Source: Sipunculus nudus
Lineage: Eukaryota; Annelida; Sipuncula; Golfingiida; Sipunculidae
Reading direction: 5' to 3'
DNA: 64,000 nucleotides
Assembly (NCBI GenBank): GCA_026874595.1
Contig: CM049322.1
Span: 61,017,802 to 61,081,801, forward strand
This document shows, piece after piece, positions 24,555 to 36,867 of this stretch. Below the pieces are notes generated by a model, which saw only the letters and a program-made list of their open reading frames with translations, had not been told where the DNA came from and did not search any database. The translations under genes were made by a program, and so were the position numbers. How positions within the stretch are numbered: the first letter of the stretch is position 1; the number at the start of each line of letters is the position of its first letter.

Positions 24555-27500
24555 TTGCTTGCCGGAATCAGAGATTTCGACAAGTATGTTGATCAGTTCC
24601 GTTTGTTTGTTTGTCTGTATGTCCCCGCTCTACAGGCCACAATTTTGCACCAATCGTCCTGAAACTTATAGATAGAGTGTATAATCGGTTCTTCTCGGAG
24701 CCTATTGTTTTTGGTCATGATCGGTCAAGGGTCAAGGTCAGGGTCACCAAAAAGCTCAAAAACGGTTTTTTCTTCATACCTTCGTCAAAAATAGCCGTAG
24801 GCACCTAATCTGTAGCCCGTTTTATTTGCCACTGCATGGCCACTTCCAACACTGCAAAATTGCCTCATTTCGCTGTTACCATGGTTACGCAATTTTGGGG
24901 AGAAATCATGGAATTTCGTGATATTTTTCAAATTTGCAGCAATTTTACTGATTCTGAGATATTTTATGTAACATAAGAATATCTCGTAACGGGTTTTTCA
25001 GATTTTGGAAATGGCCGCCAGGGGGCGTTGCAGATGAAAAAACATGAAAATTTGTTTTGGTGCTATACCTCCAGAACTATTAAACATTGGGCCATTTCCA
25101 TCACAGCACCTTAAACTAGGGCCCATGGGCTTATTTTTGCGCATAGGTGCCAAAGTGCGCTATTGCCAGATTTCTCTATTTTTGGGGTAAAACCTTTGAA
25201 TTTTGAAAATATGCAGTTTTCAGCTTCTAACTCTGTCAGTTTTTATGCTAGAGTGGTCAAATTTTTGCATCTTGTAGCCCTTGGTGAGTTCTCGGTGTTC
25301 CAACCAAAAATCTTGCAAAATCTCGCACCGTTTCTCGTCGAATGAGATTTCGCGATTTCACGGTGACATGCCCTATAGGCCACAGATATGCAGGCATCCT
25401 TTTGAAACTGATACATGTTACGTCATACACTAATATCTCGAAAGCAATTGTTCAGTTTTTGGAAAATCACCGCTAGGGGGCGCTGCACTGCAACCCCGTA
25501 GCTACTATCATTGTTTAACCATATCTCCAAAACAACACATTTTAGGTACATAAACTGTACACCATATGAATTGGCGTTTCATGGCCTTTCTGCCCATGAC
25601 CTCTTTTGTTAAATCATACACGGTCCTCGCAAATTTTAGCAACTTTGTAAAAATTAAAACCCGCATGCACAAATACATATGCCATCACGCATGCATGCAC
25701 GCGTTTTAGTATGAAAGACAGACACGCTTTCCCGTGACTGCAAAAATTATAGCGTTCGCCGTATAAAATAAGTGACCACAGGCACCCTTTGCGGGCCGGT
25801 TTGCCATTTCTGTCGCGTTATAGTTTATTGCTTGCCGGAATCAGAGATTTCGACAAGTATGTTGATCAGTTCCGTTTGTTTGTTTGTCTGTATGTCCCCG
25901 CTCTACAGGCCACAATTTTGCACCAATCGTCCTGAAACTTATAGATAGAGTGTATAATCGGTTCTTCTCGGAGCCTATTGTTTTTGGTCATGATCGGTCA
26001 AGGGTCAAGGTCAGGGTCACCAAAAAGCTCAAAAACGGTTTTTTCTTCATACCTTCGTCAAAAATAGCCGTAGGCACCTAATCTGTAGCCCGTTTTATTT
26101 GCCACTGCATGGCCACTTCCAACACTGCAAAATTGCCTCATTTCGCTGTTACCATGGTTACGCAATTTTGGGGAGAAATCATGGAATTTCGTGATATTTT
26201 TCAAATTTGCAGCAATTTTACTGATTCTGAGATATTTTATGTAACATAAGAATATCTCGTAACAGGTTTTTCAGATTTTGGAAATGGCCGCCAGGGGGCG
26301 TTGCAGATGAAAAAAACATGAAAATTTGTTTTGGTGCTATACCTCCAGAACTATTAAACATTGGGCCATTTCCATCACAGCACCTTAAACTAGGGCCCAT
26401 GGGCTTATTTTTGCGCATAGGTGCCAAAGTGCGCTATTGCCAGATTTCTCTATTTTTGGGGTAAAACCTTTGAATTTTGAAAATATGCAGTTTTCAGCTT
26501 CTAACTCTATCAGTTTTCATGCTAGAGTGGTCAAATTTTTGCATCTTGTAGCCCTTGGTGAGTTCTCGGTGATCCATCCAAAAATTTTGCAAAATCTCGC
26601 ACCGTTTCTCGTCGAATGAGATTTTCGCGATTTCACGGTGACATGCCCTATAGGCCACAGATATGCAGGCATCCTTTTGAAACTGATACATGTTACGTCA
26701 TACATTAATATCTCGAAAGCAATTTTTCAGTTTTTGGAAAATTACCGCTAGGGGGCGCTGCACTGCAACCCCGTACCTACTATCATTATTTAACCATATC
26801 TCCAAAACTACACATTTTAGGTACGTAAACTGTACACCATATGAATTGGCGTTTCATGGCCTTTCTGCCCATGGCCTCTTTTGATTAATCATACACAGAC
26901 CCCACAAGTTTTAGCAACTTTGTAAAAATTAAAACCCGCATGCACATATACATATGCCATCACGCATGCATGCACGCGTTTTAGTATGAAAGACAGACAC
27001 GCTTTCCCGTGACTGCAAAAATTATAGCGTTCGCCGTATAAAATAAGTAACCACAGGCACTCTTTGCGGGCCGGTTTGCCATTTCTGTCGCGTTATAGTT
27101 TATTGCTTGCCGGAATCAGAGATTTCGACAAGTATGTTGATCAGTTCCGTTTGTTTGTTTGTCTGTATGTCCTCGCTCTACAGGCCACAATTTTGCACCA
27201 ATCGTCCTGAAACTTATGGATAGAGTGTATAATCGGTTCTTCTCGGAGCCTATTGTTTTTGGTCATGATCGGTCAAGGGTCAAGGTCAGGGTCACCAAAA
27301 AGCTCAAAAACGGTTTTTTTCTTCATACCTTCGTCAAAAATAGCCGTAGGCACCTAATCTGTAGCCCGTTTTATTTGCCACTGCATGGCCACTTCCAACA
27401 CTGCAAAATTGCCCCATTTCGCTGTTACCATGGTTACGCAATTTTGGGGAGAAATCATGGAATTTCGTGATATTTTTCAAATTTGCAGCAATTTTACTGA

Positions 27501-28379
27501 TTCTGAGATATTTTATGTAACATAAGAATATCTCGAAATTGTTTTTTCAGATATTGGAAATGGCCGCCAGGGGGCGTTGCAGATGGAAAAACATGAAAAT
27601 TTGTTTTGGTGCTATACCTCCAGAACTATGAAACATTGGGCCATTTCCATCACAGCACCTTAAACTAGGGTCCATGGGCTTATTTTTGCGCATAGGTGCC
27701 AAAGTGCGCTATTGCCAGATTTCTCTATTTTTGGGGTAAAACTTTTGAATTTTGAAAATATGCAGTTTTCAGCTTCTAACTCTGTCAGTTTGTATGCTAG
27801 AGAGGTCAAAATTTTTGCATCTTGTAGCCCTTGGTGAGTTCTCGGTGATCCATCCAAAAAATCTTGCAAAATCTCGCGACGTTTCTCGTCGAATGAGATT
27901 TTCGCGATTTCACAGTGACATGCCCTATAGGCCACAGATATGCAGGCATCCTTTTGAAACTGATACATGTTACGTCATACATTAATATCTCGAAAGCAAT
28001 TTTTCAGTTTTTGGAAAATTACCGCTAGGGGGCGCTGCACTGCAACCCCGTACCTACTATCATTATTTAACCATATCTCCAAAACTACACATTTTAGGTA
28101 CATAAACTGTACACCATATGAATTGGCGTTTCATGGCCTTTCTGCCCATGGCCTCTTTTGATTAATCATACACAGACCCCACAAGTTTTAGCAACTTTGT
28201 AAAAATTAAAACCCGCATGCACATATACATATGCCATCACGCATGCATGCACGCGTTTTAGTATGAAAGACAGACACGCTTTCCCCTGACTGCAAAAATT
28301 ATAGCGTTCGCCGTATAAAATAAATAACCACAGGCACTCTTTGCGGGCCGGTTTGCCATTTCTGTCGCGTTATAGTTTA
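24555..28379 (+). repeat. satellite D array 1: three units of 1273-1277 bp
   Basis: Heads at 24555, 25828, 27103 and 28380. Each unit has the head hairpin ending ...GACAAGTA, TTTG/TCTG, a GGTCA cluster, GTTACCATGGTTAC, a first CTCF-like core (GCCGCCAGGGGGCG), a TCTCG stem, a second core (ACCGCTAGGGGGCGCTGC), then a tail with GCATGC runs, ACGCGT and TATAAAATAA. The three copies differ by scattered substitutions and are less homogeneous than D array 2. No gene. Confidence 0.93.
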
Positions 28380-28556
28380 TTGCTTGCCGGAATCAGAGAT
28401 TTCGACAAGTATGTTGATCAGTTCCGTTTGTTTGTTTGTTACTTGCCGGAATCAAAGATTTCGGCAAGTATGTTGGTCAGTTCCGTATGTTTGTTTGTTT
28501 GTTACTTGCCGGAATCAAAGATTTCGGCAAGTATGTTGGTCAGTTCCGTATGTTTG
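28380..28556 (+). repeat. three stacked head hairpins between D and B arrays
   Basis: Heads at 28380 (D type), 28439 and 28502 (both TTACTTGCCGG...GGCAAGTA), followed by the B head at 28557; spacings are 59, 63 and 55 bp. Each head keeps a short TTTG tract but has lost its body. Confidence 0.88.
28440..28470 (+). other. fully paired variant head hairpin
   Basis: TACTTGCCGGAATC pairs at all 14 positions (one G-T) with GATTTCGGCAAGTA around an AAA loop. Compared with TGCTT...AAGCA of A, B and C heads, the second pair is A-T instead of G-C; D heads have the intermediate G-T. This paired change suggests that the fold itself is conserved. Confidence 0.8.
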
Positions 28557-28901
28557 TTGCTTGCCGGAAATCTTCGATTTTCGCAAGCATGTTGATCACC
28601 CGCGTATGTTTGTTTGTTTGTTTGTCTGTCTGTCTGTTTGTCTGTATGTACACGCGCTACAGGCCACAGTTTTTAAGCAATCGCTCTGAAACTTATCCAT
28701 AAACTGTAAGATCTGTTCTCCTCGGAGCCTATTGTTTTTGGTCATGATCGGTCAAAGGTCAAGGTCAGGGTCACCAAAAAACCTTAAATCTTTATTTTCT
28801 TCATATCTTCGTCAATAATAATCGTAGCCGCATAATCTGTGGCTCATTTTATTCCTCACTATGTTAGCTTTCCAAGTGCTGGCAAATTTTTCCGGTCAAT
28901 T

Positions 28902-28915
28902 GTTACCATGGTAAC
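28902..28915. promoter_or_regulatory. perfect X-box-like palindrome in satellite B
   Basis: GTTACCATGGTAAC is a perfect 14-bp palindrome and matches the RFX X-box consensus. It repeats in each B unit. Confidence 0.5.
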
Positions 28916-29198
28916 GTATTTTGGGGGGAAAATAAGAAAATTCGAAAATTTCCCTCCAAATTTCTCATTTTTTGAGTTAGAGAGGCCTAGTTTTTTGCAA
29001 TGCGTAGCATTTAATATGCTCTATGCGAAATTAATGTGAGTCTCGCAAAATCTCGTGCCATTTGTCGTCAAATGAGACTTTCCGAGATTTCATTAAATAT
29101 GATTTACAGGTGGCAGTTTTACAGCTAAGGTTCTGAAAGTGACATATTTTCTGTTGTTCTGTATTATCTCAAACTTGTTTTTTCATTTTTCGGAAATA

Positions 29199-29215
29199 GC
29201 CACCAGGGGGCGTGG
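29199..29215 (+). promoter_or_regulatory. CTCF-like core in satellite B
   Basis: GCCACCAGGGGGCGTGG agrees with the CTCF core consensus (CCASYAGRKGGCR) at each core position. It repeats in each B unit, and C units carry the same core. Function is untested. Confidence 0.5.
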
Positions 29216-32200
29216 TACTGGAAACACTGTAACATATCATTTTTCCGCAATATCTAAAAAAATATTAAGCATATAACAATTTTTTTTGTCGCATCTAAAA
29301 CTAGGATCATTGCCTTATTCCTTCGTACATTTAGCCTGGTGCTGCCGTTACCATGGTGACCAAATTTTGGGGTAAAACTTGACAATCTGAAATACGGAGT
29401 GTTCCTGCTTCTGTCTCTGTCAATATTTGCGATAGAACGCTCTGGTTTTAGGCGTTAGATAGCATTAGTTTACTTCTTAGTCATTCAATAGAAAGGCTCG
29501 TCATATCTCGCACCGTTTCTCGTGAAACGAGAACACGAGACCATTCAAAGAAATGCCTATAATTCTGTCATTTTTTACGCTACAGACACACGGTTTGCAG
29601 CGTTGGATAGCGGCTGACGCTCGCAGTCACATTCAGGGGTCACATTGTTAGTCTCGTCAAATCTCGCGCCGGTTTTCGCCAAACCACGAAGACCCGTGCC
29701 ATCGCCGCAAGTGCCGGCAGGGTCCTTATGGTGGGCGGCCGGCGTGTGCAGCGGTGCGTGTCGGCCTTTCCGGGCCCTGTCTATTATCCTACATGTTGGA
29801 GGCACAGTCACAACTTTATTGCTTGCCGGAAATCTTCGATTTTCGCAAGCATGTTGATCACCCGCGTATGTTTGTTTGTTTGTTTGTCTGTCTGTCTGTT
29901 TGTCTGTATGTACACGCGCTACAGGCCACAGTTTTTAAGCAATCGCTCTGAAACTTATCCATAAACTGTAAGATCTGTTCTCCTCGGAGCCTATTGTTTT
30001 TGGTCATGATCGGTCAAAGGTCAAGGTCAGGGTCACCAAAAAACCTTAAATCTTTATTTTCTTCATATCTTCGTCAATAATAATCGTAGCCGCATAATCT
30101 GTGGCTCATTTTATTCCTCACTATGTTAGCTTTCCAAGTGCTGGCAAATTTTTCCGGTCAATTGTTACCATGGTAACGTATTTTGGGGGGAAAATAAGAA
30201 AATTCGAAAATTTCCCTCCAAATTTCTCATTTTTTGAGTTAGAGAGGCCTAGTTTTTTGCAATGCGTAGCATTTAATATGCTCTATGCGAAATTAATGTG
30301 AGTCTCGCAAAATCTCGTGCCATTTGTCGTCAAATGAGACTTTCCGAGATTTCATTAAATATGATTTACAGGTGGCAGTTTTACAGCTAAGGTTCTGAAA
30401 GTGACATATTTTCTGTTGTTCTGTATTATCTCAAACTTGTTTTTTCATTTTTCGGAAATAGCCACCAGGGGGCGTGGTACTGGAAACACTGTAACATATC
30501 ATTTTTCCGCAATATCTAAAAAAATATTAAGCATATAACAATTTTTTTTGTCGCATCTAAAACTAGGATCATTGCCTTATTCCTTCGTACATTTAGCCTG
30601 GTGCTGCCGTTACCATGGTGACCAAATTTTGGGGTAAAACTTGACAATCTGAAATACGGAGTGTTCCTGCTTCTGTCTCTGTCAATATTTGCGATAGAAC
30701 GCTCTGGTTTTAGGCGTTAGATAGCATTAGTTTACTTCTTAGTCATTCAATAGAAAGGCTCGTCATATCTCGCACCGTTTCTCGTGAAACGAGAACACGA
30801 GACCATTCAAAGAAATGCCTATAATTCTGTCATTTTTTACGCTACAGACACACGGTTTGCAGCGTTGGATAGCGGCTGACGCTCGCAGTCACATTCAGGG
30901 GTCACATTGTTAGTCTCGTCAAATCTCGCGCCGGTTTTCGCCAAACCACGAAGACCCGTGCCATCGCCGCAAGTGCCGGCAGGGTCCTTATGGTGGGCGG
31001 CCGGCGTGTGCAGCGGTGCGTGTCGGCCTTTCCGGGCCCTGTCTATTATCCTACATGTTGGAGGCACAGTCACAACTTTATTGCTTGCCGGAAATCTTCG
31101 ATTTTCGCAAGCATGTTGATCACCCGCGTATGTTTGTTTGTTTGTTTGTCTGTCTGTCTGTTTGTCTGTATGTACACGCGCTACAGGCCACAGTTTTTAA
31201 GCAATCGCTCTGAAACTTATCCATAAACTGTAAGATCTGTTCTCCTCGGAGCCTATTGTTTTTGGTCATGATCGGTCAAAGGTCAAGGTCAGGGTCACCA
31301 AAAAACCTTAAATCTTTATTTTCTTCATATCTTCGTCAATAATAATCGTAGCCGCATAATCTGTGGCTCATTTTATTCCTCACTATGTTAGCTTTCCAAG
31401 TGCTGGCAAATTTTTCCGGTCAATTGTTACCATGGTAACGTATTTTGGGGGGAAAATAAGAAAATTCGAAAATTTCCCTCCAAATTTCTCATTTTTTGAG
31501 TTAGAGAGGCCTAGTTTTTTGCAATGCGTAGCATTTAATATGCTCTATGCGAAATTAATGTGAGTCTCGCAAAATCTCGTGCCATTTGTCGTCAAATGAG
31601 ACTTTCCGAGATTTCATTAAATATGATTTACAGGTGGCAGTTTTACAGCTAAGGTTCTGAAAGTGACATATTTTCTGTTGTTCTGTATTATCTCAAACTT
31701 GTTTTTTCATTTTTCGGAAATAGCCACCAGGGGGCGTGGTACTGGAAACACTGTAACATATCATTTTTCCGCAATATCTAAAAAAATATTAAGCATATAA
31801 CAATTTTTTTTGTCGCATCTAAAACTAGGATCATTGCCTTATTCCTTCGTACATTTAGCCTGGTGCTGCCGTTACCATGGTGACCAAATTTTGGGGTAAA
31901 ACTTGACAATCTGAAATACGGAGTGTTCCTGCTTCTGTCTCTGTCAATATTTGCGATAGAACGCTCTGGTTTTAGGCGTTAGATAGCATTAGTTTACTTC
32001 TTAGTCATTCAATAGAAAGGCTCGTCATATCTCGCACCGTTTCTCGTGAAACGAGAACACGAGACCATTCAAAGAAATGCCTATAATTCTGTCATTTTTT
32101 ACGCTACAGACACACGGTTTGCAGCGTTGGATAGCGGCTGACGCTCGCAGTCACATTCAGGGGTCACATTGTTAGTCTCGTCAAATCTCGCGCCGGTTTT

Positions 32201-32342
32201 CGCCAAACCACGAAGACCCGTGCCATCGCCGCAAGTGCCGGCAGGGTCCTTATGGTGGGCGGCCGGCGTGTGCAGCGGTGCGTGTCGGCCTTTCCGGGCC
32301 CTGTCTATTATCCTACATGTTGGAGGCACAGTCACAACTTTA

Positions 32343-32398
32343 TTGCTTGCCGGAAATCTTCGATTTTCGCAAGCATGTTGATCACCCGCGTATGTTTG
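32343..32398 (+). repeat. orphan B head at the B-to-C switch
   Basis: A 56-bp B head (hairpin and GTTGATCACCCGCG) without a body, abutting the C head at 32399. Confidence 0.9.
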
Positions 32399-34962
32399 TT
32401 GCTTGCCGGAAATCTTCGATTTCCGCAAGCATATTGGTCAGTTGCGTATGTCTGTTTGTCTGTCTGTCTGTTTGTTTGTTTGTTTGTTTGTTTGTTTGTC
32501 ACCACTCTCCTGGCCACAATTTTGCCACAATAACCTTGAAACTTACAGGGATGTTCGAAAACGTAATTTCTAGGTGCCCTATTGTTTTTGGTCAACATTG
32601 CTCCAAGGTCAAGGGTCAAGGTCACGACAGGTATGGTTAACGGTTTTTGCACTATAACTTCGCCATAAATAGGCTTATCCACTTCTGCAATAGCTCATTT
32701 TTTTCGTCATCACCTGGCCTTTCTTTTGACATGTAGCTTACTTAAATTTGCCGTTACCATGGTTACATTTTTTGGGCAAAAATCATGGAAATTGGAAATA
32801 ACACGACCATTTTTTGTAACTTTGTCAATTTTTAAGCTACAGACGTCTGGTTTTGGTCATTATGTACCTTATGGGCAGCTTGACAGGATAAAACTGAAAG
32901 TCTCGCCAAATCTCGCACCATTTCTCGTCAAACGAGAGTCTTCGAGATTTCATTAAATATGACCTACAGGTTGCATTTTTTTAACAATGGCTTTGAAATT
33001 GATATATTTTGTGTTATTTATAAATATCTCGAAATCAGTTTTCCATTTTTTGGAAATAGCCACCAGGGGGCGTGGTACATGAAACACTGTAACATGTCAT
33101 TTTTCTGCAATATCTCAAAAAATATTAAACGTGACACCATTTTTTTTGGTCGTATCTGAAACTAGGAACATTGGCTTATCTCTTCGCACATGTTGCTTTG
33201 TGCTGCCGTTACCATGGTTACCAAATTTTGGGGTAAAACTTGACAATCTGAAAATTCGGAGTTTTCCAGATTCTATCTCTGTTGATATTTGCGATAGAAA
33301 GGTCTGGTTTTTGGCGTTAGACAGCATCCCTCTAGTTCTAAGCCGTTCAATCGCAAGTCTCGTCATATCTCGCACCGTTTCTCGTGAAACGAGAACACGT
33401 GACCATTCAAAGAAATGCCTATAATTCTGTCATTTTTCACGCTACAGACACATGGTTTGCAGCGCTGGATAGCGGCTGACACTCGCAGTCACATTCAGGG
33501 GTCACATTGTTAGTCTCGTCAAATCTCGCGCCGTTTTTCGCCATACCACGAAGACACTCGCCGTCGCCGCAAGTGGCGGCAGGGTCCTTACGGTGGGCGG
33601 CCGGCGTGTGCAGCGGTCCGTGACGGCCTCTCCGGGCCCCATCTATGATCATACATGTTGGAGGCACAGTCCATACTTTATTGCTTGCCGGAAATCTTCG
33701 ATTTCCGCAAGCATATTGGTCAGTTGCGTATGTCTGTTTGTCTGTCTGTCTGTTTGTTTGTTTGTTTGTTTGTTTGTTTGTCACCACTCTCCTGGCCACA
33801 ATTTTGCCACAATAACCTTGAAACTTACAGGGATGTTCGAAAACGTAATTTCTAGGTGCCCTATTGTTTTTGGTCAACATTGCTCCAAGGTCAAGGGTCA
33901 AGGTCACGACAGGTATGGTTAACGGTTTTTGCACTATAACTTCGCCATAAATAGGCTTATCCACTTCTGCAATAGCTCATTTTTTTCGTCATCACCTGGC
34001 CTTTCTTTTGACATGTAGCTTACTTAAATTTGCCGTTACCATGGTTACATTTTTTGGGCAAAAATCATGGAAATTGGAAATAACACGACCATTTTTTGTA
34101 ACTTTGTCAATTTTTAAGCTACAGACGTCTGGTTTTGGTCATTATGTACCTTATGGGCAGCTTGACAGGATAAAACTGAAAGTCTCGCCAAATCTCGCAC
34201 CATTTCTCGTCAAACGAGAGTCTTCGAGATTTCATTAAATATGACCTACAGGTTGCATTTTTTTAACAATGGCTTTGAAATTGATATATTTTGTGTTATT
34301 TATAAATATCTCGAAATCAGTTTTCCATTTTTTGGAAATAGCCACCAGGGGGCGTGGTACATGAAACACTGTAACATGTCATTTTTCTGCAATATCTCAA
34401 AAAATATTAAACGTGACACCATTTTTTTTGGTCGTATCTGAAACTAGGAACATTGGCTTATCTCTTCGCACATGTTGCTTTGTGCTGCCGTTACCATGGT
34501 TACCAAATTTTGGGGTAAAACTTGACAATCTGAAAATTCGGAGTTTTCCAGATTCTATCTCTGTTGATATTTGCGATAGAAAGGTCTGGTTTTTGGCGTT
34601 AGACAGCATCCCTCTAGTTCTAAGCCGTTCAATCGCAAGTCTCGTCATATCTCGCACCGTTTCTCGTGAAACGAGAACACGTGACCATTCAAAGAAATGC
34701 CTATAATTCTGTCATTTTTCACGCTACAGACACATGGTTTGCAGCGCTGGATAGCGGCTGACACTCGCAGTCACATTCAGGGGTCACATTGTTAGTCTCG
34801 TCAAATCTCGCGCCGTTTTTCGCCATACCACGAAGACACTCGCCGTCGCCGCAAGTGGCGGCAGGGTCCTTACGGTGGGCGGCCGGCGTGTGCAGCGGTC
34901 CGTGACGGCCTCTCCGGGCCCCATCTATGATCATACATGTTGGAGGCACAGTCCATACTTTA
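32399..34962 (+). repeat. satellite C: two identical 1282-bp units
   Basis: Heads at 32399, 33681 and 34963. The first ~350 bp resemble unit A (CACTCTCCTGGCC, GGTGCCCTATTG, CACGACAGGTATGG). The remainder resembles B, with two GTTACCATGGTTAC motifs, one CTCF-like core near 33060 and a tail matching A and B. The stem near 32915-32955 is two-tiered, AAATCTCG outside pairing with CGAGATTT, and CTCGT-CAA-ACGAG inside. No gene. Confidence 0.95.
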
Positions 34963-35042
34963 TTGCTTGCCGGAAATCTTCGATTTCCGCAAGCATATTG
35001 GTCAGTTGCGTATGTCTGTTTGTCTGTCTGTCTGTTTGTTTG
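34963..35042 (+). repeat. orphan C head at the C-to-B' switch
   Basis: An 80-bp C head with its TCTG/TTTG tract, followed directly by a B-type head at 35043. Confidence 0.9.
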
Positions 35043-36600
35043 TTGCTTGCCGGAAATCTTCGATTTTCGCAAGCATGTTGATCACCCGCGTATGTTTGTT
35101 TGTTTGTTTGTTTGTTTGTCTGTCTGTTTGTCTGTATGTACACGCGCTAGAGGCCACAGTTTTTAAGCAATCGCTCTGAAACTTATACATAAACTGTAAG
35201 ATCTGTTCTCCTCGGAGCCTATTGTTTTTGGTCATGATCGGTCAAAGGTCAAGGTCAGGGTCACCTAAAAACCTAAAATCTTTATTGTCTTCATATCTTC
35301 GTCAATATTAATCGTAGCCGCATAATCTGTAGCTCATTTTATTCCTCCTAATGTTAGCTTTCCAAGTGCTGGCAAATTTTTCCGGTCAATGGTTACCATG
35401 GTAACGTATATTTGGGGGGAAATCAGAAAATTCGAAAATTTCCCTCCAAATTTCTCATTTTTTAAGTTAGAGAGGTCTAGTTTTTTGCAATGCGTAGCAT
35501 TTAATATGCTCTATGCGAAATAAATATAAGTCTCGCAAAATCTCGCGCCATTCGTCGTCAAATGAGACTTTCCGAGATTTCATTAAATACGATTTACAGG
35601 TGGCAGTTTTACAGCTAAGGTTCTAAAAGTGACATATTTTCTGTTTTTCTGTATTATCTCGAACTTGTTTTTTCATTTTTTGAAATTAGCCACCAGGGGG
35701 CGTGGTACTGGAAACACTGCAACTTACCATTTTTCTGCAATACCAAAAAAAATATTAAACGTGGCACAATGTTTACTGTCTTATCTGAAACTAGGATCGT
35801 CGGCTTATTCCTGCGTACATGTAGCTTTGCGCTGCTGTTACCATGGTAACCAAATTTTGGGGTAAAACTTGGCAATCTGAAAATAATAAGTTTTTTGCTT
35901 CTATCTCTGTTAATATTTATACTACAAGTGTCTAGTTTTCTGCATGAGGTAGCATTCCCTTGCCACTAATGCAGTTAATTGCAAGTCTCGTAGAATCTCG
36001 CTCTGTTTTCCGTCAAACGAGAAATTACGAGATTTCACAGAAATGCATATAACTTGGTCACCTTTTCGGCTAAAGAGGAGCAGTTTTCAGCATTTTGTTG
36101 CGTTTTGGGAGCTTAACAAGATAATAACTTATATCTCGCCACATCTCGTACCATCTCCCGCCAAACGAGAATATTCGAGAATTCGAACAAATGTCTATAT
36201 CTCTGTCATTTGAATGCCAGAGATTTTATTTTTCTATTGTTCAAGATTCACTTGACTAGTTTGAAGTGACAAAATTGAATATTTCGTCATATCTCGCATC
36301 ATTTCTTGTCAAACGAGAACATGGGACCATTCAAAGATACGCCTATAATTCTGTTATTTTAATGCTGAAGACCTTTAGTTTTCAGCATTCGATAGCGTCT
36401 AACACTCTCGGTCACATTATGTGTTTATATTGTAAGTTTCGACAAATCTGGGATCGTTTTTTCTTCAAATAAAAAAGTACATCCTATTGCCGTGACCATA
36501 AGTGGCGGCAGTATGTGATAGTAAATGTCGGCAGGGGCATTACACTTGACAGTTGGAGCCGTGTTCTATGGGTGTGCGATGGCCCATGAAGAAGACTTCT
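35043..36600 (+). repeat. B': long, decayed relative of satellite B
   Basis: It follows B with many substitutions to about 35880 (perfect X-box palindromes near 35394 and 35839, CTCF-like core near 35690). It then continues through three further degenerate TCTCG...CGAGA modules near 35985, 36135 and 36290 that B lacks, ending in a diverged form of the B tail (GTGGCGGCAGT, GTGTGCGATGGCCC). The paralogue at 52278-53790 has the same extra modules, so B' may preserve the longer ancestral form. No gene. Confidence 0.8.
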
Positions 36601-36867
36601 ATTGTGTTGTTATCGTCTTCCTTTGATTGCTGCTTCGTAAGCTTCACAGACCAGCGCCAACCACCTGGTTGCCATGTGTCCTCAATGTAAACAACCTTTG
36701 CTGTTTTCCTTTCCCTAAGATATGTATGGTAGCCTGTTCACTTGACTTAGATTGTTTATTGTTGGTGTATTGAAGTAAAATAAAATGCCAGGTTTTCCTG
36801 CATATTGATTGTAAATTGAATAAAATCATACAAGAACCAACCAATGTTCTATGACCACTATTTCAGA
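36601..36867. other. unclassified single-copy stretch
   Basis: No repeat relation seen within the window. It contains AATAAA-like words near 36779 and 36819 on the plus strand, but no open frame or splice context that would make it a 3' UTR. Confidence 0.4.

Larger units (their letters stand above)
28557..32342 (+). repeat. satellite B array: three identical 1262-bp units
   Basis: Heads at 28557, 29819, 31081 and 32343 give exactly 1262 bp each. Order in the unit: head hairpin with GATTTTCGCAAGCA, TTTG/TCTG, AGGTCA cluster, perfect X-box-like palindrome at 28902-28915, TCTCG/CGAGA stem, CTCF-like core 29199-29215, second X-box-like motif (GTTACCATGGTGAC) at 29347-29360, a second stem near 29510, and the GC-rich tail shared with A and C. 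I saw no difference between the copies. No gene. Confidence 0.95.

Noticed and set aside
28380-28610. CRISPR array
   Set aside because: Short hairpin repeats at 55-63 bp spacing superficially fit, but the intervals are TTTG microsatellite rather than unique spacers, the context is eukaryotic, and there are no cas genes.
36770-36830. Polyadenylation signals marking a gene end
   Set aside because: AATAAA-like words in AT-rich DNA are expected by chance; there is no upstream coding sequence.
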